DNA of 64,000 nucleotides from Halorubellus sp. JP-L1 (GCF_011440375.1 NZ_JAAOIR010000002.1:868001-932000), one strand, 5' to 3'. Shown: positions 8,626 through 18,284, numbered from the stretch's first letter. Notes: generated by a model from the sequence alone, not told the origin. A program made the numbers and translations.

Positions 8626-8740
8626 ACTTATCGTCTCGCGGCCGACCACGACCGCCTCGCGAACCACCCACGCCGCGACGCCAGAACCAACCGACCGCAA
8701 CCACTCAAAATCACGTCTCGCTTGCTCGCCAGGTCCTCGC

Positions 8741-8776
8741 CCTTACGGGCTCAGAGGCTGGCGATCTCGCGGGAAT
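8741..8776 (-). repeat. Degraded second copy of the aspS 3' end
   Basis: Read on the minus strand, this segment encodes FPRDRQPLSP followed by TAA, nearly identical to the true C-terminus of aspS ([13 protein letters not shown]) 92 bases upstream. The two copies are separated by a palindrome-rich linker, gene-sense AGCGAGCGGAGTGAAACGG. The copy is not part of any gene. It resembles the echo copies downstream of tRNA-Gln. Confidence 0.7.
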
Positions 8777-8835
8777 CCGCTCACTCCGTTTCACTCCGCT
8801 CGCTATTCCCACGCTCCAGAACAGCGCCCTTCGCC

Positions 8836-10146
8836 CTACGGGCTCAGGCGCTGTCTGTCGCGCGGGAACAACACAGCCTCACGAATGTTACCCAGGCCGA
8901 GCATCGTCATGACGAGACGCTCCCCGCCCAGGCCCCAGCCGGCGTGCGGCGGCATGCCGTACTTGAACATCTTCGTGTAGTACTCGAACTCCTCGGGGTC
9001 CAGGCCCTGCTGCTCGAACCCTTCGACGAGCGCGTCGTACCGATGCTCGCGCTGGCCGCCCGAGACGAGCTCCATCGTCGGATGCATGAGGTCGAACCCC
9101 GTCGACGTCTCCGCGTCGTCGTCGTAGTCCTTGATGTAGAACGGCTTGATCTCGCTCGGCCAATCCATCACGAAGTAGTGCTCGCCGATCTCGTCGCCGA
9201 GCACGTGCTCGGCCTCCGTCGACAGGTCGTCGCCGTACACGAGTCGCTCGTCGAGCTCGCCCGTCGCGTTCACGCGGTCCAGCGCCTCCTCGTACGTCAG
9301 TCGCGGGAACCCGCCCTCGGGCACCGCGAAGGAATCCTGCATGTCGAGCGCCGCCAGCTGCTCCTGGCAGTTCTCGCTGACGGCCTCGTACGCCGCGACG
9401 ACGATGCCCTCGACGACGTCCATCGCGTCCTCGTGGTCGCAGAATGCGCCCTCGAAGTCGATGCTCGTCGCCTCGTTCAGGTGCCGGGGCGTGTTGTGCT
9501 CTTCCGCGCGGAAGATCGGGCCGATCTCGAACACGCGCTCCAGACCACTGCCCGCCATCAGCTGCTTGAACAGCTGCGGGCTCTGGTTCATGAACGCCTC
9601 CTCGCCGAAGTACGACACCGGGAACAGCTCCGTCCCGCCTTCGGTGCCAGTAGCGACGATCTTCGGCGTGTTGATCTCCGTACAGCCGACCGACCGGAAG
9701 TACTCGCGCGCCGCCCGCATGACTTCCGCGCGAATCTCGAAGATCGCCTTCGTCTCCGGCTTCCGGAGGTCGAGCGTGCGGTTGTCCAGGCGCGTCGGCA
9801 ACTCCGCGTCCACCTTCCCCGACGGATCGAGCGGCAACTCGGTGTCCGCCGGCGCAACCAGCTCGAACGACTCCGGGACGAGCTCGACGTCCGTCGGCGC
9901 CCGCGGCTCCTCCTTCACGTCACCAGAGAACGACACCACGCTCTCCCGAGCCACGTCCAGCGCACTCTCGACGAGTTCCTCGTCCATCTCGTCCTTCTCG
10001 ATCTTCACCTGGAGCTTCCCGGTCTTGTCGCGAACGATGAGGAACGCGATCCCACCGAGGTCCCGGACCTCGTGCACCCAGCCCGCGATCGTCGCCGACT
10101 CGCCGGGCGTCACGTCCGCCGCATACGTACGGTTCTCGAAACTCAT
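8836..10146 (-). CDS. aspS: Aspartyl-tRNA synthetase (probably non-discriminating)
   Basis: Charges tRNA-Asp and, in archaea without an asparaginyl-tRNA synthetase, also tRNA-Asn. The 436-residue protein has an N-terminal OB-fold ('[19 protein letters not shown]'), then a class II core with motif 2 '[15 protein letters not shown]' and motif 3 '[11 protein letters not shown]', ending in the conserved '[10 protein letters not shown]'. The presence of gatB in this window fits the indirect route in which Asp-tRNA-Asn is amidated by GatCAB. Non-discrimination is inferred from this context, not read from specific residues. A strong TATA-like box at 10170-10176 suggests a leaderless message. Confidence 0.95.
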   Translation of the reverse strand: MSFENRTYAADVTPGESATIAGWVHEVRDLGGIAFLIVRDKTGKLQVKIEKDEMDEELVESALDVARESVVSFSGDVKEEPRAPTDVELVPESFELVAPADTELPLDPSGKVDAELPTRLDNRTLDLRKPETKAIFEIRAEVMRAAREYFRSVGCTEINTPKIVATGTEGGTELFPVSYFGEEAFMNQSPQLFKQLMAGSGLERVFEIGPIFRAEEHNTPRHLNEATSIDFEGAFCDHEDAMDVVEGIVVAAYEAVSENCQEQLAALDMQDSFAVPEGGFPRLTYEEALDRVNATGELDERLVYGDDLSTEAEHVLGDEIGEHYFVMDWPSEIKPFYIKDYDDDAETSTGFDLMHPTMELVSGGQREHRYDALVEGFEQQGLDPEEFEYYTKMFKYGMPPHAGWGLGGERLVMTMLGLGNIREAVLFPRDRQRLSP

Positions 10147-10169
10147 ACCTACCCGTTCCCGAGGCGTCC

Positions 10170-10176
10170 AAATAAA
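10170..10176 (-). promoter_or_regulatory. TATA-like box for aspS
   Basis: Gene-sense CTTTATTTGG, centred about 27 bases before ATG 10146. Confidence 0.55.
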
Positions 10177-10224
10177 GACAGTCTTTCGTCCGCGTGCTGG
10201 GTTTTCTCACACTGACTCCCGGTT

Positions 10225-10460
10225 CGAGCCAACCGACCACGCACACGACCCGCTCCTCCACCGTCTCTACTAGGAGAGTGCCCGCCACAACGACCGAACA
10301 GAACGCCCCCGCACGCTCGACCCGCTCGTTCATCGTATATCCTTCGAGCCCGACCCCCACGACGACCGACCAGAACGCCCCCGCGCGCTGGACCCGCTCC
10401 TTCACCGTATATCCTTCGAGCTCGACCCCCCACGACGACCGACCAGAACGCCCCCGCACG
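10225..10460. repeat. 72-73 bp tandem repeat upstream of aspS
   Basis: Copies beginning 'CGACCGAnCAGAACGCCCCC' start at 10291, 10363 and 10436, spaced 72 and 73 bases apart; a more degraded copy covers about 10225-10290. Each unit contains 'CCGTATATCCTTCGAG' or close variants. The last copy merges into the left arm of the inverted repeat described next. The repeats translate without stops in some frames, but this is a by-product of GC-rich sequence. Confidence 0.75.
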
Positions 10461-10580
10461 CTCGACCCGCCGGGACCGCACCTGCGCTCCTCGGCGTCGC
10501 TCCGCTCGCCTGCGGTGCTTGATGGGTCCGGGCGGGACCGACCGCGCGGCCCCGTTCAGTCCCACCCGACCGCAACCGCC
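10430..10580. repeat. Left arm of a large imperfect inverted repeat
   Basis: The reverse complement of this arm matches 10885-11035 through several ordered blocks: GGTGGGACTGAA, GGGGC-GCGCG-TCGG, GCACCGCAG-CGA, GAGGAGCGCAG, GTCGAGCG-GCGGGG and TTCTGG-CGGTCG. The arms flank a core of about 310 bases, giving a MITE-like layout with no coding capacity. Confidence 0.55.
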
Positions 10581-10585
10581 ACGTA

Positions 10586-10890
10586 GCCTCGTCCTCCCCA
10601 GCCGATTCCTCCCTCACTTCGTTCGGTCGTCATCCCTCGCACGGTTTCGACGCAGACGCACTCGTCTTCACTCGTGCGTCTGCGACACCGCGCGCCAGCC
10701 GGCCGACGAACGGTCCATTCGACCCACCAATCCGGCCGCGAGCGGCGCGCGAAGCGTCGCGCGAGCGCGCTGCGAGCAGGGGGAGGGCAGGTCGCGGCGC
10801 GGTCGCGGTTGCGGCGCGGTCGCGGTTGCGGCGCGGTCGCGGTTGCGGTGCGGTCGCGGTTGCGGTGCGGTCGCGGTTGCGTCGAGGTCG
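10586..10890. repeat. Dispersed intergenic repeat, copy A
   Basis: Shares ordered blocks with 24361-24640: 'AGCCTC-CCCTCCCCA-CCGA-TCCTC', 'CGTC-TCCCTCGCACGGT-TCGACGCAG', 'CTGCGACA-CGCGCGCCA-CCGG', 'GGCCGCGAGC-GCGCGCG' and 'CGCGCTGCGAGCAGGGGGAGG', each followed by GCGGTCGCGG tandem units. It has no plausible gene. Together with the flanking arms it fills the 1-kb gap between aspS and the GGGP synthase gene. Confidence 0.7.
10801..10884 (+). repeat. 17-bp minisatellite
   Basis: Five units with exact 17-base spacing (GGTCGCGGTTGCGGCGC or GTGC variant) start at 10801, 10818, 10835, 10852 and 10869. Confidence 0.85.
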
Positions 10891-11035
10891 CGGTGGGTGG
10901 GACTGAAAGGGGCGGCGCGCTCGGGCGGCCTCGCGACGCAAGCACCGCAGCGAAGCGAGGAGCGCAGCGAGCGCGGGCGGTCGAGCGCGGCGGGGCTTTC
11001 TGGGCGGTCGCGGTTCGGTGCGTGGTGGTCTTCGC
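10885..11035. repeat. Right arm of the large inverted repeat
   Basis: Inverted relative of 10430-10580. A further partial unit (GCGGCGGGGCTTTCTGCGTGG) lies at about 11079-11100. The remainder of the gap to 11190 shows no recognisable feature. Confidence 0.55.
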
Positions 11036-11190
11036 AGGAGACGAACTGAATCACGCCGAGCTGCGTGGTGAGGAGCGCGGCGGGGCTTTCTGCGTGGTCG
11101 CAGTCCCGAACGCGGTCGTCGCGAGTCCAGTCGGTACGGGTCGAGAACTGCCGGCGGGAGAATCGAGCGCGAATCCCGCGAGAACGCGGC

Positions 11191-11892
11191 CTAGGCGTCC
11201 TTTGCGCCGTTGACGGTTTCGGTGACGGCGTCGACGCCCTGGTCGTGGACGAGGTCGCCGACGACGACGACGTCGGCGTGTTCGCCCATGAGGTTCGCGG
11301 ACTCGTAGTCGTGGATGCCGCCGCCGTAGAACAGCGTCGCGTCCTCGAGCGCGTCCCCCGCGGCCGCGACCTTCTCGGGGTCGCCGAGCGTCCCCGAGTA
11401 CTCGACGTACACGACGTCCTGGCCGAACATCTGCTCGGCGACTTCCGCGTACGCCGCGACGTCGTCCGCGGCCAGGTCGCAGTCCGCGTCCGTATACTCC
11501 GCCACGCTCGCCTCGGGATTCATCACGATGTAGGCCTCCGTCGTCGTCCGCTCCCAGTCCAGGCCGTTCTCGATCCGCACCCACTCCTTGTGCGCGCCCG
11601 TCACCCAGAACACGTCCCCCGCGTTGAACACGACCGGCACGAGGTAGCCGTCGAGCACCGGCGAATCCACCACCACGCTCGGGTTCGACGGCTCCTGGTA
11701 GACGGGGAGGTCGTACTCGGCCGCCCGCTCGATGAACGACACCATCTTCTCCTCGGTCATCCCGAGCGTCCCACCGATCTCCAGCGCGTCGGTCCCACAC
11801 GCCGCCACGTCGGCGAACGTCTCGTCCTCGTACAGCTCCTTGTCCGGGTCCAACTTCAGGACGTGATCCCAGTCCGCCCACGGCTCGCTCAT
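11191..11892 (-). CDS. Geranylgeranylglyceryl phosphate synthase
   Basis: Forms the first ether bond of archaeal membrane lipids by joining sn-glycerol-1-phosphate and geranylgeranyl diphosphate. The 233-residue TIM-barrel protein of the PcrB/GGGPS family shows '[13 protein letters not shown]' at the N-terminus, '[12 protein letters not shown]', '[10 protein letters not shown]', '[15 protein letters not shown]', '[13 protein letters not shown]' and the phosphate-binding '[13 protein letters not shown]'. The start ATG 11890-11892 is preceded by a TATA-like box at 11916-11922. The type I restriction operon begins 136 bases away and runs in the opposite direction. Confidence 0.95.
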   Translation of the reverse strand: MSEPWADWDHVLKLDPDKELYEDETFADVAACGTDALEIGGTLGMTEEKMVSFIERAAEYDLPVYQEPSNPSVVVDSPVLDGYLVPVVFNAGDVFWVTGAHKEWVRIENGLDWERTTTEAYIVMNPEASVAEYTDADCDLAADDVAAYAEVAEQMFGQDVVYVEYSGTLGDPEKVAAAGDALEDATLFYGGGIHDYESANLMGEHADVVVVGDLVHDQGVDAVTETVNGAKDA

Positions 11893-11915
11893 ACCCCCAG
11901 AACCCCGGCGCGAGG

Positions 11916-11922
11916 GTAAAGC
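11916..11922 (-). promoter_or_regulatory. TATA-like box for GGGP synthase
   Basis: Gene-sense GCTTTACCC, centred about 27 bases before ATG 11892. Confidence 0.55.
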
Positions 11923-11996
11923 ACCTTCGGTAGATGGACAGGTGACGTACCCCGAGTGGGTCGTCGATTTTTCTGGTGTCGCCTTCGTGCCGTGCG

Positions 11997-12004
11997 TTTT
12001 AATT
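11997..12004 (+). promoter_or_regulatory. TATA-like box for the hsd operon
   Basis: TTTTAATT centred about 28 bases before ATG 12029, which places the transcription start at or next to the start codon. Confidence 0.6.
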
Positions 12005-12028
12005 GTCTCAGTTGTATGGGGGCGGTAT

Positions 12029-14020
12029 ATGGTGGAGAATTTCAGCGAGAAGGCGGATTTCATCTGGGAGATTGCCGACCTTCTCCGGGGGGATTACAAG
12101 CAGTCGGAGTATCAGAAGGTCGTCCTCCCGCTCACGGTCTTGCGCCGCCTCGATTGCGTGACGGAGCCGACGAAGGACGAGGTGCTCGCGCGGGCGGCGG
12201 AACTGGAGGATGCGGGTATCGAGAACAAGGCGCCGATGTTGAAGGATGCGTCGGGCGAGGCGGTGTACAACACGAGCGAGTACACGTTCGAGTCGCTGTG
12301 TTCGGACCCGGACGACATCGCGGAGAACCTCCAGTACTACATCAATCAGTACGACGAGGACACGAAGGAGATCTTCGACAAGTTCGACTTCGACCATCAG
12401 ATTCAGCGGCTCGACGATGCGGATCTGCTGTACAAGGTCATCCGGCAGTTTTCGGAGATTCCCCTTCATCCGGACGAGGTCCCGAACGAGGAGATGGGGT
12501 ACATCTACGAGGAGCTCATTCGGAAGTTCAACGAACTCAGCAACGAGACGGCTGGGGAGCACTTCACGCCGCGGGAGGTCATCGAGTTGATGGTGAATCT
12601 CATCTTCGACGAGGACGACGAGGTGCTGTCGGAGGAGGGCGCGGTGCGGACGGTGTACGACCCGGCGTGTGGGACGGGTGGGATGCTGAGCGTCGCGCAG
12701 GACCACGTGCGCGAGTTAAACGAGGCGGCGAACCTGCACGTTTTCGGGCAGGAGTTGAACCCGGAGTCGTATGCGGTCTGTAACTCGGACATGCTCATCA
12801 AGGGCCAGAATCCGGACAACATCGTGTACGGGAACTCGTTCACCGACGACGGGTTCGACGACCGGAAGTTCGATTACATGCTCTCCAATCCGCCGTTCGG
12901 GGTCTCCTGGAAGAAGGTCAAGGACTACATTGAGCGCGAACACGAAGAGCAAGGGTACGCTGGTCGGTTCGGTGCCGGAACGCCGCGGGTGAGCGACGGT
13001 GCATTCCTGTTCCTCCAGCACATGCTGAGCAAGATGAAGGACCCCGACGACGGTGGGTCCCGCGTCGCCATCGTCTTCAACGGGTCGCCGCTGTTCACGG
13101 GCGGTCCGAACAGCGGCGAGTCAGCCATCCGGCGGTGGATCATCGAGTACGACTGGCTGGAAGCCATCGTCGGTCTCCCCGAGAACCTGTTCTACAACAC
13201 GGGGATTCACACGTACATCTGGGTGCTGAACAACGACAAGCCCGAGAAACGCGCTGGAAAAATCCAACTCATCGACGCTCGCGAGATGTACGAGGAGATG
13301 GACGAAAGCCTCGGAGAGAAGCGTCATAAACTCTCGGCGAACCATATCGATGAGATTACGGAGATTTTCGGCGACTTAGAGGCGAACGGACGGTCAAAGG
13401 TGTTTGATAAGGAGGAATTCGGTTATCGACGCATCGTTATCGACCGCCCACTCCGAATGAGTTTCCAAGCGACCGAGGAGCGCATCGAAGATTTGCATGA
13501 CGAACGGGCGTTCACCAACCGGGACAAGGAGACTCAGAAAGCCGTAAAAGAAGCACTGATGGCTCTGGATCCGGAAATACAGTGGTTGAATCGCGACGAG
13601 TTCATGGATGAGGTCGAGTTGGCGTTCAACACGCATGGTGTGGATGTTCGAAACAGTGTCTATAATGCCATTGAACGTGCGCTTGGTGAACAAAATCCTG
13701 ATGCTGAAATCGTGAGAGACAGTAATGGTGACCCGGAGCACGATACCGACCTACGGGACCGTGAGCGCGTGCCATTGGGCGAGGACCCTATCGAGTATTT
13801 TGAGCGGGAAGTAAGGCCCCACGTTGAAAACGCGTGGGTTAATAGAGAGAATAAATATTACGACGAAAAAGATGACAAGCTAGGAAAAGTAGGGTATGAA
13901 ATAAATTTCAATAAATACTTTCACCAGTATGAACCGCCTCGCTCGTTGGAGAAAATTAATGAGGATATTGAGCATACAGGTGAGGAAATCGTTGAGTTAC
14001 TGAAAGAGGTCAGTAAATGA
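12029..14020 (+). CDS. hsdM: Type I restriction-modification DNA methyltransferase subunit
   Basis: The modification subunit, an N6-adenine methylase that acts with HsdS. Of 663 residues, about 1-165 form the helical HsdM N-domain. SAM motif I 'DPACGTGGM' is at 211-219 and catalytic motif IV 'NPPF' at 287-290. The start is ATG 12029 ([11 protein letters not shown]) because the promoter box lies just upstream; an earlier in-frame ATG would cross that box. The C-terminal 200 residues extend beyond the usual length of about 500, and the last 600 bases are clearly AT-richer than the first two thirds. The stop overlaps hsdS (ATGA). Confidence 0.95.
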   Translation: MVENFSEKADFIWEIADLLRGDYKQSEYQKVVLPLTVLRRLDCVTEPTKDEVLARAAELEDAGIENKAPMLKDASGEAVYNTSEYTFESLCSDPDDIAENLQYYINQYDEDTKEIFDKFDFDHQIQRLDDADLLYKVIRQFSEIPLHPDEVPNEEMGYIYEELIRKFNELSNETAGEHFTPREVIELMVNLIFDEDDEVLSEEGAVRTVYDPACGTGGMLSVAQDHVRELNEAANLHVFGQELNPESYAVCNSDMLIKGQNPDNIVYGNSFTDDGFDDRKFDYMLSNPPFGVSWKKVKDYIEREHEEQGYAGRFGAGTPRVSDGAFLFLQHMLSKMKDPDDGGSRVAIVFNGSPLFTGGPNSGESAIRRWIIEYDWLEAIVGLPENLFYNTGIHTYIWVLNNDKPEKRAGKIQLIDAREMYEEMDESLGEKRHKLSANHIDEITEIFGDLEANGRSKVFDKEEFGYRRIVIDRPLRMSFQATEERIEDLHDERAFTNRDKETQKAVKEALMALDPEIQWLNRDEFMDEVELAFNTHGVDVRNSVYNAIERALGEQNPDAEIVRDSNGDPEHDTDLRDRERVPLGEDPIEYFEREVRPHVENAWVNRENKYYDEKDDKLGKVGYEINFNKYFHQYEPPRSLEKINEDIEHTGEEIVELLKEVSK

Positions 14021-15318
14021 AGAACCCAGCAAGTGCCAAAGCAAACCGGGTTGAGAGCACATTTCCTGAATTACCTACTGAATGGGAGTGGGTGAGCCTA
14101 AAACACCTCTGCTCAATATCGGCAGAGTACGGGCTAAATATTTCATCTAGTGAATATGGCGATGATGGAATTCGCTTGATCAGGACAACTGATATTTTGG
14201 AAAAGGGTGCCCTCCAAGAGAATGATGCAGTCTACATACCACCATCTGAGGCAGGAGACACTATTTTGAAAGATGGTGATATATTGATATCTAGGAGCGG
14301 GACAGTGGGTCTTCCATTCCGATATGATAGTTCAATCCACGGTCCTTGCACCTTTGCTAGTTATCTGGTTAGATTCCGACCGCAAGACCATCTCGATTCG
14401 CGTTTCTTTGAATATTTCACCCAGTCAAAACTTTTTGAGGAACTAGTTAATGCTGAGCGTAGTGAGTCAACTATCTCGAACGTCTCTGGTCGGAAATTTG
14501 CGCAATTCTCCTTCCCTAAACCCCCAGTTGAAAGGATGAGATTGGTAGCAGACTATCTCGACTTTCATATAGAAACTATAGATGAATTAATAAAATATAA
14601 AAAGAATCTGTTAGGGCTGTTGGACGAGAAACGAAGGGCTGTTATAGAGGACTTCATGGCCTCTGACGGGAAATCTGTACCACTCAAATATCTCGTGGAT
14701 TCCACTCCTGGCTATGCGTTCCCAAGTGCTGAGTTCACTACTAATTCAGAAAATATGAGGCTTCTAAGGGGTGTGAACGTAGGAGTTGGGGAACTCAATT
14801 GGGACGAGACTGTTTATTGGCCAGAAGAGAAAATTGATGACTTTGAGGATTTTCTCCTACAACCAGGCGATATTGTCCTTGGAATGGACCGTCCTTGGAT
14901 TAGTGACGGAATTCGCGTGGCAAAACTGGACGAATCTGATTGCCCCTCGCTTCTAGTACAACGAGTCCTACGAATCCGAGCAAAAGCGGGAGTTGACCAG
15001 AAGTACGTGAGGATGATATTAGAGAGTGAGAGGTTTCGCCAGTATTTTGAACCAATAACGACCGGTGTAAGTGTCCCACACATAAGTCGCGAACAGGTGA
15101 ACGAGTTTGAGGTGCCGCTTCCCCAGGAATCGTCGCAAACTTCTATTTCAGCGAAGTGGGTAGATTTCTGTAAGACAAAAGAACGATTGGAAGAGACTAT
15201 TAACCAATCAATCCGCCTTCTCGAAGAAAAACGCCTAGCCCTAATCACCAAAGCAGTCACTGGGCAAATCGATTTAAGTGACTGGCAGCAGTCTGACAAG
15301 CAAGATGCGACGATATGA
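14017..15318 (+). CDS. hsdS: Type I restriction-modification specificity subunit
   Basis: Chooses the DNA target for both methylation and cleavage. The 433 residues hold two target-recognition domains (about 15-185 and 225-390), each followed by a conserved helix: 'DELIKYKKNLLGLLDEKRR' in the middle and 'INQSIRLLEEKRLALITKAV' at the C-terminus. The ending 'VTGQIDL' is typical of HsdS. The gene is the most AT-rich coding sequence in the window, with codons unlike its neighbours, indicating recent acquisition or domain exchange. Both ends overlap neighbours by ATGA, so translation is coupled. The recognition sequence cannot be predicted here. Confidence 0.95.
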   Translation: MKNPASAKANRVESTFPELPTEWEWVSLKHLCSISAEYGLNISSSEYGDDGIRLIRTTDILEKGALQENDAVYIPPSEAGDTILKDGDILISRSGTVGLPFRYDSSIHGPCTFASYLVRFRPQDHLDSRFFEYFTQSKLFEELVNAERSESTISNVSGRKFAQFSFPKPPVERMRLVADYLDFHIETIDELIKYKKNLLGLLDEKRRAVIEDFMASDGKSVPLKYLVDSTPGYAFPSAEFTTNSENMRLLRGVNVGVGELNWDETVYWPEEKIDDFEDFLLQPGDIVLGMDRPWISDGIRVAKLDESDCPSLLVQRVLRIRAKAGVDQKYVRMILESERFRQYFEPITTGVSVPHISREQVNEFEVPLPQESSQTSISAKWVDFCKTKERLEETINQSIRLLEEKRLALITKAVTGQIDLSDWQQSDKQDATI

Positions 15319-18284
15319 GTAAGGATCACGAGGAAGGGGCGTTCGAGAAGGCGATAGAGGCGCATTTAGTCGAAGAGGATGGGTACGAGTCGATTCCATC
15401 GGACGAATTCGATCAGGAGCGGGGTATCTTCCCGAGTGTCGTGATTTCGTTCGTGCAGGAGACGCAACCGGAGAAGTGGAAGAAGCTCGAAACTGCGTAC
15501 AAGGGGAATGCGCGCAAGCAGTTCCTCCAGCAACTCACGAGCGCGCTGGAGAACCAGGGGACGCTCAACGTGCTCTGTCACGGATTCCGTATTGCCGGCA
15601 CCGCGATCGACCTCGCAGCGTTCAAACCAAACACCGGGCTGAATCCCGAGATCGAACGCAAGTACAAGGCGAACAAGCTAGGCGTCACGAGACAGTTCTA
15701 CTACTCGCTCACCGACCCCGGGAAGAGCATCGACCTCGCACTCAGCGTCAACGGCATCCCCGTCGCCACCGCCGAACTCAAGAACAAGCTCACCGACCAG
15801 AGCATCGAAGACGCGAAACGCCAGTACGAGACCGACCGCGACCCCGCCGACCCCGTCCTCTCGTTCAAGCGCGGCGCGCTCGTGCACTTCGCCGTTGACC
15901 AACACGAGGTCGCGTACACCACCGAACTCGCCGGCGACGACACGCACTTCCTCCCGTTCAACAGGGGTCACGACGGCGGCAGCGGGAACCCCCCGCTCAA
16001 ATCCGGCCACCGGACCGCGTACCTCTGGGAAGACGTCTGGGAGAAAGACAGCTGGATGGAGATCATCAAGCGGTTCATCCACATCGACGAAGAGGAGATC
16101 GTCGAAGGCGGCGTGAAGGTCGACACCGAGGAGACGATGATCTTCCCGCGCTACCACCAACTCGAATCCGTCAGGGAACTCGTCGCCAGCGCACGCCAGA
16201 ACGGTGCCGGCGAAGACTACCTCGTCCAGCACTCCACCGGGAGCGGAAAGAGCAAGTCCATCGCGTGGCTCGTCCACCGACTCGTCTCCCTCCACGACGA
16301 AGACGACGAATCCGTTTTCGACGGCGTCGTCGTCGTCACCGACCGCACGATACTTGACGAACAACTCCGGAACACCATATACGAACTCGACCACAAGACC
16401 GGAGTCGTTCACGCGATCAAAGACGAAGGGCAATCCAAGTCCGAAGAACTCGCGCAGGCACTCGAAGCCGGGAAGCCAGTCATCATCACGACGCTCCAGA
16501 CGTTCCCGTACGTCATCGAACACACCAAGGGACTCCCCGACCGGAAGTACGGCGTCGTCGTCGACGAAGCACACAGCAGCCAGACCGGCGAGATGGCCAA
16601 GGAGATGAAGCAGATTCTCGCCGGCCAAGACATCGAGGAGGACGACGACTGGGAGGACATCCTCGCCAAGAGCGCGCAAGCCCGCGGCCAGCAGGAGAAC
16701 CTGAGCTTCTTCGCGTTCACCGCCACGCCGAAAGGGAAGACGCTCGAAGCGTTCGGGCACGTCCCCGAAGACGGTGACAAACCCGAACCGTTCCACCTCT
16801 ACTCCATGCGGCAAGCCATAGAGGAGGGGTTTATCCTCGACGTCCTCCAGCACTACACGACCTACGACACCTTCTCCGAAATCGCGAAAGCGATCGAGGA
16901 GAATCCACAGGTGCCGAAGAAGAAGGCCGTGAAGGCCGTCGCGAACTTCCTCAAATTCCACCCGCATAACATCTCCCAGAAGGTCAAGGTCATCGTCGAG
17001 CACTTCCGGAATCACACCCAGCACAAGATCGGCGGGCAGGCGAAGGCGATGGTCGTCACCTCCTCGCGCCTCCACGCCGTCCGGTACAAGAAAGCGATCG
17101 ACGACTACGTCGAAGACAACGGCTACACCGACTTGAGTGCGCTCGTCGCGTTCAGCGGCACCGTCGAGGACGACGGCATCGAGCACACGGAAAAGGGGAT
17201 GAACGACGGCATCAAGCAGTCCGAACTCCCGAGCAAGTTCGAGACCCAGGAGTACCAGGTGCTCGTCGTCGCCGACAAGTACCAGACCGGGTTCGACGAA
17301 CCGCTCCTGCACACGATGTACGTCGACAAGAACCTCTCCGGGATTCAAGCCGTCCAGACGCTCTCGCGTCTCAACCGAACGCATCCCGGGAAGGACGATA
17401 CGTTCGTCCTCGACTTCGTGAACGACCAAGAGGACATCTACGAGGCGTTCGAACCCTACTACGAGCGAACGACCGTCGAGGAGACAACCGACCCACAGCA
17501 CATATACAAGCTCGAATCCGACCTCGACGCGTTCCAAATCTACACCGACAAGGAGGTCGAGAAGTTTGCCGCAGCCTTCTTCGGCCCAGACAACACCGGG
17601 ACGGACCAGTCTCACGCAGAACTGGAGAGTCACATCCAACCCGCGCGCGACCGATTCAAATCGAAGGGCGAGGAAGTCAAGGACGACTTCCGGTCGACGC
17701 TGAAATCGTTCCTTAGACTGTACAAGTTTCAGTCCCAGATCGTGAACTACTCCGACCCTGAACTGGAGAAGCTCTACACTTTTGGACGATTCCTCTACAA
17801 GGAGCTACCGAGTGCGTCCGCGTCTTCTCGCGTGGAGTTCAACGACGAACTCGCTCTCCAGTACTATCGACTGGAGAAGTCCGAAGAAGGTGCAATCGAC
17901 CTCCAGTCGTCCTCCCGAGAGGTTTCCGTCCCGACGGACACCGGGACCCGACAGCAGGACGAAGAGGAAGTCGACCTCTCGACCATCATCGACCAGATCA
18001 ACGAGAAGTTCGGGACCGACTTCACCGAAGCGGACAAGCTCTTCCTCGACCAGCTCAAGGAGGACGCACTGGAGAAGGACGACCTCCAGAAATCTGCTCA
18101 GGTGAACAGCAAGGAGAACTTCGCGCTACAGTTCGACGAAGAACTGACGAAGATGATCATCGACCGTCGAGAGCGCAACCATGACCTGTTCAAGGAGTTC
18201 ATGGACAACGACGACCTCCGGGACGCAATAACCGAACACCTCCGAAATCAGGTGTATCAGGAGAGTCAAACCGTCGAAAGCTGA
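15315..18284 (+). CDS. hsdR: Type I restriction endonuclease subunit R
   Basis: The motor and nuclease subunit. Of 989 residues, the N-terminal part is a PD-(D/E)xK nuclease (Asp140, then Glu154-x-Lys156 in 'ATAELKNK'). SF2 helicase motifs follow: Walker A 'TGSGKS' at 308-313, DEAH at 417-420, and 'FFAFTATPKGKT' as motif III. 'DKYQTGFDEPLLHTMYVDK' and 'VQTLSRLNRTHPGK' match motifs V and VI. All key residues look intact, so the system is probably active. GC content returns to the host level, in contrast to hsdS. Confidence 0.95.
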   Translation: MSKDHEEGAFEKAIEAHLVEEDGYESIPSDEFDQERGIFPSVVISFVQETQPEKWKKLETAYKGNARKQFLQQLTSALENQGTLNVLCHGFRIAGTAIDLAAFKPNTGLNPEIERKYKANKLGVTRQFYYSLTDPGKSIDLALSVNGIPVATAELKNKLTDQSIEDAKRQYETDRDPADPVLSFKRGALVHFAVDQHEVAYTTELAGDDTHFLPFNRGHDGGSGNPPLKSGHRTAYLWEDVWEKDSWMEIIKRFIHIDEEEIVEGGVKVDTEETMIFPRYHQLESVRELVASARQNGAGEDYLVQHSTGSGKSKSIAWLVHRLVSLHDEDDESVFDGVVVVTDRTILDEQLRNTIYELDHKTGVVHAIKDEGQSKSEELAQALEAGKPVIITTLQTFPYVIEHTKGLPDRKYGVVVDEAHSSQTGEMAKEMKQILAGQDIEEDDDWEDILAKSAQARGQQENLSFFAFTATPKGKTLEAFGHVPEDGDKPEPFHLYSMRQAIEEGFILDVLQHYTTYDTFSEIAKAIEENPQVPKKKAVKAVANFLKFHPHNISQKVKVIVEHFRNHTQHKIGGQAKAMVVTSSRLHAVRYKKAIDDYVEDNGYTDLSALVAFSGTVEDDGIEHTEKGMNDGIKQSELPSKFETQEYQVLVVADKYQTGFDEPLLHTMYVDKNLSGIQAVQTLSRLNRTHPGKDDTFVLDFVNDQEDIYEAFEPYYERTTVEETTDPQHIYKLESDLDAFQIYTDKEVEKFAAAFFGPDNTGTDQSHAELESHIQPARDRFKSKGEEVKDDFRSTLKSFLRLYKFQSQIVNYSDPELEKLYTFGRFLYKELPSASASSRVEFNDELALQYYRLEKSEEGAIDLQSSSREVSVPTDTGTRQQDEEEVDLSTIIDQINEKFGTDFTEADKLFLDQLKEDALEKDDLQKSAQVNSKENFALQFDEELTKMIIDRRERNHDLFKEFMDNDDLRDAITEHLRNQVYQESQTVES

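Noticed and set aside
10149-10565. Open frames in the aspS-GGGPS gap encoding repeated 'EGYTVKERV' and 'RAGAFWSVVVG' segments
   Set aside because: They follow the DNA tandem repeat (72-73 bp), the frame changes between copies, and composition does not resemble an acidic haloarchaeal protein.
10801-10884. Possible CRISPR array
   Set aside because: The 17-base units are directly adjacent without spacers, and no cas gene is present.
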